Shown: positions 40,267 through 54,581 of the stretch, in pieces
How positions within the stretch are numbered: position 1 is the stretch's first letter
How the letters are laid out: each line of letters starts with the position of its first letter
From: Leucobacter coleopterorum
GTDB taxonomy: Bacteria > Actinomycetota > Actinomycetes > Actinomycetales > Microbacteriaceae
Length of the DNA: 64,000 bases
Direction: 5' to 3'
Assembly (NCBI RefSeq): GCF_011382985.1
Contig: NZ_CP049933.1
Coordinates: 868,001-932,000, forward strand
Notes under the pieces: generated by a model
What the model saw: only the letters and a program-made list of their open reading frames with translations
Database searches by the model: none
Told to the model about the DNA's origin: nothing
Translations under genes and position numbers: made by a program

Positions 40267-40847
40267 CTAGGCCGATCCGCTCCACGCCGCGGGCACGAGG
40301 GTCCAGGTAATCTCGGCCCCTCGTCGTCGGTGCGCCAGGTGTGCGGAGTTGGACCGGGGAAGGTGATGGTGTCGCCAGCCTGCAGCTCTTCCTCGCGCCC
40401 CACGAGCACCAGTGTGAGGCGGCCGGAAATGACGTGGAGCACCTCAAGTGTGCAGTTGACCGTGTAGAGGGTGTCGCCGCCGGTGGCGTGCGGTCTGAGG
40501 GATGAGCGGATCACCTGCACCTCGTCAACGGATCGTGGGGTGACGAGCCGCTCATCCACGAGCTCTCCGCCCATGTTGATGTGGGGTGCATCCGCCAGCG
40601 CAATGCGTTGAATGTTCGGTTCTTCAAAAAGGCTGCCGATTGGCAGCGAGAGTGCCTGGCAGAGTTGCACGAGTGTCGGCACGCTGGGCAGAGTGTCGTC
40701 GCGCTCGATCCTGCTGATGAATCCCTTCGTGAGGCCGGTGGCCGTCGCGAGCTGCTCCAGTGTGAGCCGCTGCGAAGTGCGTGCGGTGCGGAGCTTTGCG
40801 CCGATTTGCACGTTGCCTTCGTCCGCTGTTGGGTGGACTGGGCGCAC
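40267..40847 (-). CDS. XRE-family regulator with C-terminal cupin domain (frameshifted in assembly)
   Basis: A regulator of about 193 residues. The HTH is near residues 25-50 (LTLEQLATATGLTKGFISRI), and the cupin covers residues 100-190 (VLHVISGRLTLVLVGREEEL). The frame breaks at CCCC 40317-40320 (GGGG on the coding strand). One more base gives DDEGAEITWTLVPAAWSGSA and a stop at 40267-40269, a typical cupin-regulator tail. GTG 40847 with AAGGA upstream is the likely start. It is divergent from the ureohydrolase gene and probably controls it, sensing a small amine or acid through the cupin. Confidence 0.83.
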
Positions 40848-40924
40848 GGTCTGACCGTCCTTAATCTGCGAGATTTCGGGGCACGGCTTTGACCGCGCGG
40901 GGGATTCCAGCCTATAGTGTGAGA

Positions 40925-40957
40925 AAGTTAACTACCAGACTTCACAAGTTTACTGCC
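40925..40957. promoter_or_regulatory. Direct repeats, candidate operator of the XRE-cupin regulator
   Basis: AAGTTAACTACC (40925-40936) and AAGTTTACTGCC (40946-40957) match at 10 of 12 positions and are 21 bases apart, two helical turns. The core AGTTAACT is palindromic. They lie between the divergent regulator and ureohydrolase genes. Confidence 0.5.
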
Positions 40958-40982
40958 ATGCAACTCGAAGGGATAAATAATC

Positions 40983-41930
40983 TTGAGTGATCACACCCCG
41001 CAGGGGCCGGTCGATGCAAGTCTCACGCCCCGCTACGCGGGCATCGCAACATTTGCAAAGCTGCCACGTATCGAAGACGTGCCCGCCGCAGACATCGCAG
41101 TTGTTGGGGTGCCGTTTGATAGCGGTGTGAGTTTCCGGCCCGGTGCCCGTTTTGGCCCAACACACGTACGCGAGGCCTCGCGTCTGCTGCGTCCGTACAA
41201 CCCCGCGCAAGACGTTTCACCGTTCGCGGTCAAGCAGGTCGTTGACGCGGGTGATATTGTTGCCAACCCGTTCAGCCTCGACGAGGCAGTCCGTCAGGTC
41301 GAGGAAGCCGCGACAGAGTTGGGCGAGCGCGTTGACAAGATCGTCACGATCGGTGGCGACCACACCATCGCGTTGCCGCTGCTGCGTGCGATCAACAAGA
41401 AGCACGGCCCGGTCGCTGTCCTCCACTTTGACGCGCACATTGATACCTGGGACACGTACTTTGGTGCCCCGACCACACACGGCACTCCGTTCCGTCGGGC
41501 GTCAGAAGAGGGCCTCATCGACCTCACCGCCAGCATGCATGGTGGCACTCGCGGTCCGCTCTACGGCAAGGGTGACCTGGAAGACGACGTGAAGCTCGGC
41601 TTCCAGATCGTCACGAGCGAGTTTATCGAAGAGAACGGCGTGCCTGCCGCCCTCGAGCGCATCCGCGAGCGAGTGGGCGACAAACCCCTCTACATCTCGA
41701 TCGATATTGACGTGCTCGATCCCGCGCATGCTCCCGGAACCGGCACCCCGGAGGCCGGCGGTCTGACCAGTCGTGAGATGCTGCGTCTCATTCGCGGGCT
41801 CGCAGATCTGCACATCGTCGGTGCCGATGTCGTTGAGGTTGCTCCTGCATACGACCACGCGCAGATCACCGCCGTGGCTGCGAGCCACGTTGTTTATGAA
41901 CTGGTGAGTGCTATGGCAGCACGCGACTAG
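40983..41930 (+). CDS. Ureohydrolase (agmatinase/guanidinobutyrase family)
   Basis: A binuclear metal enzyme of 315 residues that splits a guanidino group to urea and an amine. The ligands are in GGDHTIALP (His), FDAHIDTWD (Asp-His-Asp) and [19 protein letters not shown] (Asp, Asp); [18 protein letters not shown] and THGTPFRR are also typical. The family includes agmatinase, guanidinobutyrase, proclavaminate amidinohydrolase and guanidine hydrolases, so the substrate is open. TTG 40983 is the start by frame and by GAAGGGA upstream. It is followed by an NTF2-like gene and an NCS1 permease gene, and divergent from an XRE-cupin gene. Confidence 0.9.
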   Translation: MSDHTPQGPVDASLTPRYAGIATFAKLPRIEDVPAADIAVVGVPFDSGVSFRPGARFGPTHVREASRLLRPYNPAQDVSPFAVKQVVDAGDIVANPFSLDEAVRQVEEAATELGERVDKIVTIGGDHTIALPLLRAINKKHGPVAVLHFDAHIDTWDTYFGAPTTHGTPFRRASEEGLIDLTASMHGGTRGPLYGKGDLEDDVKLGFQIVTSEFIEENGVPAALERIRERVGDKPLYISIDIDVLDPAHAPGTGTPEAGGLTSREMLRLIRGLADLHIVGADVVEVAPAYDHAQITAVAASHVVYELVSAMAARD

Positions 41931-42039
41931 AACTTCCGCCTGAGGTGCGGTTCCTCGGATAGGCAGGGGCCCGGGGGCCGCACTTTACAACTCAATTCAA
42001 CGGCGTATCGCCAACCCAATATTCTCGGGGAGAAATATT

Positions 42040-42453
42040 ATGAACACACCAAGCGAAGCTGCAGTCCTTGCCGCGGCCGACAACATTATTCGCGCGTTCG
42101 CAGACACCGATACCGAAGCATACTTTGCTGGTTTCGCAAGCGACGCGACCTTCATCTTTCATCCAGAGGCCGCCCGCCTTGATTCGCGCGAGGCATACGA
42201 GCAGCTCTGGTCCTCGTGGCTTGAAGCAGGCTGGCGGGTCACCGCGTGCACGTCGACTGATCGCCTCGTGCAGGCGTTTCCGGGCGGCGCGGTCTTCAGC
42301 CACACCGTCGCCACGAGCATCGACTCGAACGACGGCCCCGATTCGTATGTCGAGCGGGAAAGCATCATCTTTCGCGCCGACGAAGACGGGTCACTAACGG
42401 CGATCCACGAGCACCTCTCAACGACGCCTGAAACTGAGGCGGCGGCATCATGA
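42040..42453 (+). CDS. NTF2-like (SnoaL-type) protein
   Basis: A 137-residue cone-fold protein: ADNIIRAFADTDTEAYFAGFASDATF is the typical N-terminal helix pair and first strand, and YVERESIIFRADEDG and ITAIHEH-like LTAIHEHLS are the end strands. Such proteins are small hydrolases, isomerases or binding proteins, and no catalytic residues can be named. It overlaps the permease gene by four bases (ATGA), and GGGGAG precedes the start. Its role beside a ureohydrolase and a permease is not described to my knowledge. The 109 bases before it hold no gene. Confidence 0.8.
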   Translation: MNTPSEAAVLAAADNIIRAFADTDTEAYFAGFASDATFIFHPEAARLDSREAYEQLWSSWLEAGWRVTACTSTDRLVQAFPGGAVFSHTVATSIDSNDGPDSYVERESIIFRADEDGSLTAIHEHLSTTPETEAAAS

Positions 42454-43874
42454 GTTCACCAGAAACCATGGCCGTCAACCTCGACGGCGACGACGACTCC
42501 GCCGGTCCCGTACGCGGCACGCAGTCGTTGCTCCGCATCGGAATGATCTGGCTCGCGGCTAACCTCGTGGTCACCACGCTGCTCACCGGAACCCTCTTCA
42601 CACCCGCCGTGTCGTTTGGCACGGCGAGCGCGATGATCGTGGTGGGTACTTTGATTGGCGTTGTGGTGCTTGTGCTTGTTGGCAACATGGGAACCCGCAC
42701 CGGTCTGCCGACCATGGCGCTGACGCGTGGTTCATTTGGCATCCGTGGCAGTGTGCTTCCAGCGGCGGCCAACCTGATCATCCTGATGGGTTGGAGCTGG
42801 GTGCAGGCGATGCTCGCTGGCGTCACCGTGAATTACCTCGTGCACGAGGCGACTGGGTTCTCAAACCCGATGCTGTTCTCCGCGCTCTGCCAAGCGATTG
42901 TTGTGGTGCTCGCCATCTTTGGGCACACCGGCATTTCGCGGGTTGAGCCCTGGCTCGCACTCGCGATCCTCATTGTGATGGGGTTTGTGTTCGCGACTGC
43001 ATTCGGAGCGTTCTCGCCGTCTGAGTTTGCGGCGATCCCGGTCGACGCCTCGCTTGGCGGCACCCCGTTCATCACGCTCGACATGGTGATCGCAACCGCG
43101 ATTTCTTGGACAGTGCTTTCGGCGGATATGAACCGGCACGCAAAGAGCAGCAAAGCGGGCATCATTGGGTCGGGGATCGGCTACACGCTGTCGACCTCGA
43201 TTGCGATGTTCCTCGGGCTCGTCGCCTTCTCCGCGGTGCTGCTCCGCGGGCACGAGGCGACGCCGTTTGATCCGACTGTCATTGTTGCTGACTTTGGCTG
43301 GCCGCTCGGTATCGCCATTTTCTTGTCGGTGATGGCGACCAATACCATGGTGGTGTTCGGGATGGTGACTTCAGTGGTCAATGCGCAGTCCAAGTGGCAC
43401 CTGAAATTTTTGCCGACCGCGCTGGTGCTCGGGGCCGTCTCGGTCATTGGTTCGACGTTCCTTGGTCTGTTGAACCAGTTCACTGATTTCCTGTTTGTGA
43501 TCAGCGCGTTTTTCGTGCCGGTGTTTGCGATCATGATCGCTGACTATTACCTCCTGAAAAAACGTGGTTATTCCCGCCAGATTCTGCACGAGCGACCTGA
43601 GAGTCGCTACTGGTATCTCTGTGGTGTGAACTGGGTTGCTGTTGCCGTCTGGGTGATCGGTGCCGTGTTGTCGTACCTGCTGGCATACATCACCCCGAGC
43701 CCGATTGGCGCGAACATTCCGGCGTTCGCCGTGAGTTTTTTGCTCTACCTAGGTTTGATGCTGCTCATCGGCCATAATGGTGCGATGGGCCTCCGGGATC
43801 CGCGCGATGCGCAGCCAACGGGACACCTGCTCGATGGCGCTGACGAGACCGCAGCGCTGCGGTTAGGTGGGTGA
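42450..43874 (+). CDS. NCS1-family permease (purine/cytosine/allantoin type)
   Basis: A sodium- or proton-coupled importer of 474 residues with about 12 helices. MALTRGSFGIRGSVLPAA is the NCS1 substrate-site region, LIILMGWSWVQAML and WTVLSADMNRHAK (a conserved charged stretch of NCS1 helix 6) follow, and the end includes ADYYLLKKRGY. Known substrates are nucleobases, hydantoins, allantoin and thiamine precursors. Coupling to a ureohydrolase suggests the import of a guanidino or ureide compound. The substrate cannot be read from sequence. Confidence 0.88.
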   Translation: MSSPETMAVNLDGDDDSAGPVRGTQSLLRIGMIWLAANLVVTTLLTGTLFTPAVSFGTASAMIVVGTLIGVVVLVLVGNMGTRTGLPTMALTRGSFGIRGSVLPAAANLIILMGWSWVQAMLAGVTVNYLVHEATGFSNPMLFSALCQAIVVVLAIFGHTGISRVEPWLALAILIVMGFVFATAFGAFSPSEFAAIPVDASLGGTPFITLDMVIATAISWTVLSADMNRHAKSSKAGIIGSGIGYTLSTSIAMFLGLVAFSAVLLRGHEATPFDPTVIVADFGWPLGIAIFLSVMATNTMVVFGMVTSVVNAQSKWHLKFLPTALVLGAVSVIGSTFLGLLNQFTDFLFVISAFFVPVFAIMIADYYLLKKRGYSRQILHERPESRYWYLCGVNWVAVAVWVIGAVLSYLLAYITPSPIGANIPAFAVSFLLYLGLMLLIGHNGAMGLRDPRDAQPTGHLLDGADETAALRLGG

Positions 43875-44038
43875 CCGCTGACTCTCGCTAGCTGTCGATC
43901 TGCTCAGAAGCGAGTCGACTCCTTGGAGCCGTCCACGGTTTCGGCTCGCTTTGCTGTTCCAGTTGGCCAAGACGAAGCGGGGCTTGCCTCAGACCCCTCA
44001 AACCCGAGATGATCTTGGAGACAGATGAGGAGTTCTGG

Positions 44039-45430
44039 ATGTCACTGGGCAGCACACCCGAGGCGGATCACACCCGCATGCACTCGGTTTCAGACGAGAC
44101 CCGGCGAATTGTGGATCAGGTCCTCGAATACTCCCGGCGCAGAATCCTCGCAGACAACACGCCGCTCGACCATGCAGCCACGGCGGCCGAGCTCAAGCGC
44201 ATCGCTGGCACTACGATCAACGAAGAAGGGATCGGGGCTTCCAGGGCGCTTGCCGTGTTTGAGCACGTGCTCGCACCCGCGTGTATCACCACTGATCACC
44301 CGCAGTTCCTGTCGTTCATTCCGAGTGCCCTTCGAAGGCCGCGGTTGCGTTCGACCTGGTGGTGTCCGCGAGCGCGCTCTACGGCGGCTCGTGGCTCGAG
44401 GGGCCGGGGTGGTGCACGCTGAAAATGAAGTGCTGACCTGGCTGGCCAATGAGTTTGGCTTACCTTCGGGATCGGGTGGCGTGTTTGTGCAGGGAGGCAC
44501 AATCGGAAATCTGTCAGCGCTCGTTGCTGCCCGAGAATACGCGCGGGAGCGTATTGACGATCGCGATGCTCCGCGCGGTCGTTGGGTGATCGTGTGCAGT
44601 GCGGAGGCGCACTCGTCGATTGCATCCGCTGCGCGAGTCATGGACGTTGACGTGGTCGCCGTTCCCGTGAGCGATGACGGAGTGCTGCGTGCTCCCGAGG
44701 TGCGCGAGGCGCTTGAGCAATACGGTGATCAGGTCATCGCTGTTGTGGCCACCACCGGATCCACAAACTTTGGGATCGTCGACGACGTTGCTGGAATCGC
44801 GGCGCTCAAGCAAGACTTCGACTTTTGGCTCCACATTGACGGGGCCTACGGGCTCACCGCGATGCTCTCCCCGCTGACGCGGCATTTGTACGCGGGTGTG
44901 GAAGCCGCTGATTCCGTCATCGTTGATCCGCACAAGTGGATCTTTGCGCCCTACGATGCCTGCGCGCTCATCTACCGCGACCCCGAAATTGGGCGTCGTG
45001 CGCACACCCAGCACGCAGAGTACCTCGACACCCTGACTGAGGCAGCAGAGTGGAGCCCCTCCGACTACGCGGCGCAGTTGACGCGGCGGCCTCGTGGACT
45101 TCCGCTGTGGTTCTCGCTCGCGACCTATGGCGCAGCGGCCTACCGCGAAGCGATTGGACACGCGATCCTGCTCGCGCGCCAGATTGCCGAGGAAATCGCG
45201 CGTCGACCCGGGCTGACTTTGGTTCGGGATCCACAACTCTCCGTTGTGGTGTTCGAACGTGACGGGTGGGAGCGAGAGGACTACAACAGGTGGTCCGACC
45301 GACTCTTGGCGGACCAGCAAGCGTTTGTCGTACCGAGTTCATACCGGGGCGGCCCAACACTCGCTTTGCGATTGTGAACCCGCTCACCACCTTCGAGCAG
45401 CTCACCGCGATCCTGGACACAATGGCGTAA
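44039..45430 (+). CDS. Group II PLP-dependent amino-acid decarboxylase (three frameshifts in assembly)
   Basis: A decarboxylase of about 464 residues related to DOPA, tyrosine and glutamate decarboxylases. GGVFVQGGTIGNLSALVAAR binds the PLP phosphate, AEAHSSIASAARVM holds the ring-stacking His, WLHIDGAYGLTA the PLP Asp, and SVIVDPHKWIFAPYDA the Schiff-base Lys. Frames break at CCC 44328-44330, GGGG 44400-44403 and GGGG 45346-45349. One base at each gives PSAPSKAAVAFDLVVSASAL, LEGAGVVHAENEVL and SYRGRPNTRFAIVNPLTTF, with the stop at 45428-45430. GAGGAG supports ATG 44039; ATG 44009 is in frame. The amino-acid substrate is unknown. Confidence 0.86.
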
Positions 45431-45634
45431 CGTGGTGCGACACGCCCGGGTAGGGGGCGCAGCTTGCGGGGAGGGTGGATCCCCGTAATGTTATCTCTTG
45501 TCAGCGCGACGGAGCGGGCAGCGAGAGCGGCCCGCTGATAACGTTGCGCTCAAGACTTACCGCCACAGCTCGTGGAACTCGGTCTTCGGAACGAGTGAGT
45601 TTTGCATGTGAGGGAATTTGATTCCAACACGGAT

Positions 45635-45663
45635 TTGCAAGATGAAATCGGGTGTGGTAAGTT
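45635..45663 (+). promoter_or_regulatory. Candidate rRNA promoter
   Basis: TTGCAA (45635-45640), 17 bases, then TAAGTT (45658-45663). A second possible -35, TTGACA, overlaps at 45663-45668 but has no good -10 box at the right distance. Confidence 0.35.
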
Positions 45664-45716
45664 TGACAGGTTGCTTTTCGGAAGCCCGGTTGGGTGTGTA
45701 CGGGGGTGTCTGGTCC

Positions 45717-45733
45717 TTGAGAACTCAATAGTG
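45717..45733 (+). promoter_or_regulatory. rRNA leader motif, repeated in the 16S-23S spacer
   Basis: TTGAGAACTCAATAGTG here recurs as TTGAGAACTACACAGTG at 47762-47778. Repetition in leader and spacer is typical of rRNA antitermination (boxA-like) signals. Confidence 0.5.
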
Positions 45734-45911
45734 TGCACTTTAATTGTCAAATGCCAATTATTTATCCCGTCGCTGATCACGTTTTGTGGTTGGTTGATGG
45801 CGATTCCTTTTGGACAAAACATATATGAACGTCAGTAATGATGTTTGTTTTTTTGTCAGGTTGAACTCGTTCACGTTCTAGCTTATTCCGCTGGTCGTGG
45901 GCATGTAATTT

Positions 45912-51027
<5,116 letters not shown>

Positions 51028-51158
51028 AACCCCAACACTCTTTCAGGGTGGGTGGGGACATGAGAGAATTTTGTAACGATAATCGCGTCCGCTTTGTGGT
51101 TCTTGACGTACGGCCACACACTCCTAAAATGAAGTGGGGTGTGGGACATGTCAATAGA

Positions 51159-51276
51159 GTTACGGTGGTTATAGCGTCAGGGAAACGCCCGGTCACATTC
51201 CGAACCCGGAAGCTAAGACTGACAGCGCCGATGGTACTGCGAGGGGGACCTCGTGGGAGAGTAGGACACCGCCGGA
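51159..51276 (+). rRNA. rrf: 5S ribosomal RNA
   Basis: GTTACGGTGGTTATAGCG at the start pairs with the end CACCGCCGGAC. The loop CCGAACCCGGAAGCTAAG is typical. About 118 bases; ends approximate. Confidence 0.95.
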
Positions 51277-51291
51277 CAACTTTTCAAGAGG

Positions 51292-51340
51292 AGGGTTGTG
51301 TAGTGATTGCCAAAGCTGGCTCTCACTACACAGCCCTTTT
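51292..51340 (+). terminator. Terminator of the rRNA operon
   Basis: Arms 51292-51306 and 51323-51337 (AGGGTTGTGTAGTGA with TCACTACACAGCCCT, one G-T pair) are followed by TTTT. Confidence 0.8.
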
Positions 51341-51388
51341 CGCATTTATAGACTCTTACTTAAACAGCGACAACTCGGGAGAAATAAC

Positions 51389-53278
51389 ATGAACGACCGT
51401 CCACAGAGGAACGACCGGTCCGACCGCGACCCCCGAGATCGCAACAACCGCGGTGGCCAGCGTGGTGCCGGTGGCCAGCGTGGCGGCTATGACCGCAGCG
51501 ATCGGCCTCGGCGAGACGAGCGCGGTGGTAGGGAACAGCGCGGTAGCCATGACCGCAGCGAGCGTCCCAGGAGAGACTTCGATCGTAAGGATCGGCCACA
51601 GCGTTCCGGCTATGGTCGGGATGAACGTCCGCAACGTCCCAGCTACGGTCGTGACGAGCGGCCCCAGCGCACGGGTTACGGCCGTGATGACCAGCGTCCG
51701 CAGCGTGACGACCGCGGTGGGCGGGAGGAGCGTGGCGGCTACGACCGCAACGGCCGTCCCCGGCGCTCGAGCTATGGGAGTGACGAGCGCTCAGACCGTC
51801 CCGGCTACGGTCGTGACGAGCAGCGTCGACAGCGCGGCGGCTACAGCCGTGATGATCGTGGTGGCCGCGAGCAGCGTTCCGGAGACGACCGTCCACAGCG
51901 TTCATTCGACCGCAACGATCGCCCGCGGCGTGACGCCCGAGGCGGTCGCGACCAGCGGTCGGGTGGGGATCGTCCGCAGCGTTCCTTTGATCGTAGCGAC
52001 CGACCCCAGCGTAATGATCGCCCGCACCGCGACTATGATCGTGGTGACCGCAATGACCGTCCGCAGCGCGACGGCGGACGCCCGGAGCGTCGTGACTTCG
52101 ACCGCGGCGACCGCGGTTCTCGCGAGCAGCGCGGAAGCGCCGCGAGCTACGGCCGAGGCGGCACTCGCGGCGACAACCGCAGTGACCGCGGCGGCCGTGA
52201 CCGCGAGTTCACCGAGGCAGAGCGCCTGCAGCACGAGCTTCGCCCCGTGCGAGCCAGTCACCAAGACCCGGTGATTCCCGAAGAGGTTCAGCCTCGCGAC
52301 CTGCACCCCGCAGCACGTAACGAACTCAAGACGCTGCAAGCCGATATTCAGGAGCGGGTAGCGCGGCACCTCGCGATGGTCGCGTTCCTTATTGAAGAGG
52401 ATCCCGAGCTCGCGCACCAGCACGCACTCTCGGCAAGTCGCCGTGCGGGCCGGATCCCGGTCACTCGCGAAACCCTCGCTATCACCGCCTACCGCACCGG
52501 CGATTTTGCGCTCGCTCTGCGTGAATTGCGCACCTATCGACGCCTAAGCGGACTCGACAACCACGTTGCGTTGATGGTCGACTGCGAGCGCGGTCTTGGC
52601 CGCCCCGAGCGTGCGATCGAGACGGGTCTTGCGGCAGACGCATCGACGCTGGATACCGAGCAGCGTGTGCACCTCGCAATTGCGATGTCCGGTGCGCGTC
52701 TCGACTTGGGCCAGACTCAGCAGGCACTCTTCGAACTGGAGATTCCTGAGCTCAACCCCGCGAAGGCCTTCTCCTGGAGCTCACACCTGTTTGGCGCCTA
52801 TGCCGCGGTGCTCGAGGATCTTGGACGTGAGAGCGAAGCCGCAGAGTGGGAGGCTCGTTCGGAGCAAGCCGCAAACGCGGTGCAGAACCTTGTCGGGGCA
52901 CACGACGAGCTTGAGGTCTTTGAGATCTATGAGACAGAGTACGATGCGGTCGAAGAAACTGACGAAGACTTCAGCGACGACACCGATGCTGCGCAGGACG
53001 CAGACCCAACCGGCGACGCGGATGTTTCCAAAGACACAGGCCTTTCTCAAGACACAGACGCTGCCGACGAGGGGGACGACTCTGTTGGCGAGGCGATCCT
53101 CGAAGATTCGGCGTTCGCTGACAGCGCGGATGAGTCTGCAGGAAATGATGCAGAGCCTGCGGTCGCCGACATTTCGATCGAAGACGAGGTCGATGAGTTG
53201 CTTGCCGAGGCTGGAATCATTGACAGTGATGAGCTGAGCGCAGAAAACCAGGACGGAAACGAACAGGAGGCTAAATAA
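51389..53278 (+). CDS. Tripartite disordered protein: RG/D-rich repeats, TPR-like core, acidic tail
   Basis: A 629-residue protein. Residues 1 to about 272 are low-complexity Arg, Asp, Gly, Gln, Tyr repeats built on units such as YDRSDRPRRDERGGREQRG and RPQRNDR. Residues about 273-505 are helical with TPR-like pairs (GDFALALRELRTYRRL, GRPERAIETGLAADAS). Residues 505-629 are an acidic tail (DEDFSDDTDAAQDADPTGDA). GGGAGA precedes ATG 51389. It begins 50 bases after the rRNA terminator and overlaps a HAD gene by one base. Similar proteins occur before tlyA in actinobacteria under vague names. RG-rich segments often bind RNA; that role here is inference. Confidence 0.85.
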   Translation: MNDRPQRNDRSDRDPRDRNNRGGQRGAGGQRGGYDRSDRPRRDERGGREQRGSHDRSERPRRDFDRKDRPQRSGYGRDERPQRPSYGRDERPQRTGYGRDDQRPQRDDRGGREERGGYDRNGRPRRSSYGSDERSDRPGYGRDEQRRQRGGYSRDDRGGREQRSGDDRPQRSFDRNDRPRRDARGGRDQRSGGDRPQRSFDRSDRPQRNDRPHRDYDRGDRNDRPQRDGGRPERRDFDRGDRGSREQRGSAASYGRGGTRGDNRSDRGGRDREFTEAERLQHELRPVRASHQDPVIPEEVQPRDLHPAARNELKTLQADIQERVARHLAMVAFLIEEDPELAHQHALSASRRAGRIPVTRETLAITAYRTGDFALALRELRTYRRLSGLDNHVALMVDCERGLGRPERAIETGLAADASTLDTEQRVHLAIAMSGARLDLGQTQQALFELEIPELNPAKAFSWSSHLFGAYAAVLEDLGRESEAAEWEARSEQAANAVQNLVGAHDELEVFEIYETEYDAVEETDEDFSDDTDAAQDADPTGDADVSKDTGLSQDTDAADEGDDSVGEAILEDSAFADSADESAGNDAEPAVADISIEDEVDELLAEAGIIDSDELSAENQDGNEQEAK

Positions 53279-54309
53279 TGGCCTTCTGGAACAAGAGCTC
53301 GGCGTTTGATCCCGCTCCAATCGAGGGGAGGCAACTGCTCCTCACCGACCTTGACGGAGTTGTGTACCGCGGGCCGGGCGCGATCCCGAACGCTGTGGAG
53401 CAGCTGAACCGGGCAGAGATCCGCCTCGGGTATCTCACAAACAACGCCTCCCGTAGCGACCGCGCAGTGGCCGAACAGCTGCGCGGGTTCGGTCTGCGGG
53501 CCGAGGCGTCTGACGTGGTGACCTCACCTCAGGCCGCGGTTGCGTTGCTCGCGGAAACGATCCAGCGCGGTTCTCGTGTGCTCGTGGTTGGTGGTGAGGG
53601 CCTCACCGATGAACTCAGCAAAGCTGGCTTCGAGATCACGCGGAGCGCCGACGACAATCCTGCTGCGGTAGTGCAGGGGTTTGATCCCTCCGTCGGTTGG
53701 GAACATCTCGCAGAGGCTGCCTTTGCACTTGCTGAGGAGTCGGGCCGCGATCCGCTTCCCTGGATCGCTACCAATACCGACTGGACGATTCCGGTTGCTC
53801 GTGGCCTTGCGCCGGGCAACGGCACGCTCGTGTCAGCTGTGCACACTGCTGTGCAGCGCCTGCCTGTTTTTGCGGGCAAACCTGAGACGCCGATCTACGA
53901 GGCCGCATTTGAGCGATTTGGCACCCGAAACGCGTTGATGATCGGCGATCGTCTCGATACCGACATTAAGGGAGCGCGCGCCGCGGGCATCGCCTCCGTG
54001 CATGTGCTCACCGGTGTGGACCGGCCGAAGCAGCTTGTTGCGGCATCGAAAGATATGCAGCCCGACTACATCGTCGCGTCGCTTGCTGAACTGCACGAAC
54101 CATACCCATCGGTGGAGACGCTGAAAGACGGGTCAGTGCGGGTCGGCAGCGCGCGCGTGCGCATGGACGGCCATATCGCTTCGGTGGTTGCCGAGGGGGA
54201 CTCGCAGATCAACCTGCTGCGTGCAGGTTGTGCGGCGATTTGGGCTTCGGGGCTCGCGATCTATGGACTTCAGGTTCCTGAGATTCTCTATGAGGATCAC
54301 TGGCGCTAA
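53278..54309 (+). CDS. HAD-IIA family hydrolase (NagD/pNPPase type)
   Basis: A phosphatase of 343 residues. Motif I is LLTDLDGVVYRGPGAI, motif II YLTNNASRS, the motif III Lys is in FAGKPETPIYEAA, and motif IV ALMIGDRLDTDIKGARAAGI. The C2 cap lies between motifs II and III. Typical substrates are sugar or nucleotide phosphates. The C-terminal extension (from about residue 275) is a further small domain seen in actinobacterial members next to tlyA. The start overlaps the upstream stop (TAATG). Confidence 0.9.
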   Translation: MAFWNKSSAFDPAPIEGRQLLLTDLDGVVYRGPGAIPNAVEQLNRAEIRLGYLTNNASRSDRAVAEQLRGFGLRAEASDVVTSPQAAVALLAETIQRGSRVLVVGGEGLTDELSKAGFEITRSADDNPAAVVQGFDPSVGWEHLAEAAFALAEESGRDPLPWIATNTDWTIPVARGLAPGNGTLVSAVHTAVQRLPVFAGKPETPIYEAAFERFGTRNALMIGDRLDTDIKGARAAGIASVHVLTGVDRPKQLVAASKDMQPDYIVASLAELHEPYPSVETLKDGSVRVGSARVRMDGHIASVVAEGDSQINLLRAGCAAIWASGLAIYGLQVPEILYEDHWR

Positions 54310-54374
54310 AAGGATTCAGCTGGGACTTCTGAGCGCAGCTTGTGGAAAACCCCGTCCGTGTCGGAGGGGATGAC

Positions 54375-54380
54375 TAGGCT
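54375..54380 (+). promoter_or_regulatory. -10 box, leaderless type, for the small gene before tlyA
   Basis: TAGGCT ends six bases before ATG 54387. Confidence 0.45.
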
Positions 54381-54386
54381 TGAACC

Positions 54387-54581
54387 ATGAGCAGAATCGA
54401 GGACCAGTTGACCGAGACTGAGGCGAGCAAGCCTGCAGCTGCGCGACCCTCTGAAGACGGTTTGCTCGGTCGTATCGAGCTCATCGAAGCTCAACCACTC
54501 GAACAGCGCGCGGCGCAGTTCGAGCAGGTCCACGACGAACTGCTCGCTGAGTTGCAGCGGGGTGACCATGGTGGCGCCTGA
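54387..54581 (+). CDS. Small conserved protein before tlyA, 64 aa
   Basis: A soluble, acidic and helical protein of 64 residues (LLGRIELIEAQPLEQRAAQF, then VHDELLAELQRGD), with coiled-coil character in its second half. It overlaps the tlyA start and has its own promoter. A short gene at this place is usual in actinobacteria. Its function is unknown. Confidence 0.72.
   Translation: MSRIEDQLTETEASKPAAARPSEDGLLGRIELIEAQPLEQRAAQFEQVHDELLAELQRGDHGGA

Larger units (their letters stand above)
45431..45911. other. rRNA operon leader and promoter region
   Basis: A gene-free stretch of 481 bases. It holds an imperfect hairpin at 45490-45541 (GTTATC to GATAAC outer arms and AGCGGGC to GCCCGCT inner arms) that could end the decarboxylase transcript. 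After it come a candidate promoter near 45635 and a leader ending at the 16S gene. Short open frames here are not convincing. Confidence 0.55.

Noticed and set aside
51430..52210. CRISPR array or satellite repeat
   Set aside because: The repeats are short, irregular and in frame within one protein-coding gene with a ribosome-binding site. There is no constant repeat length and no spacers.
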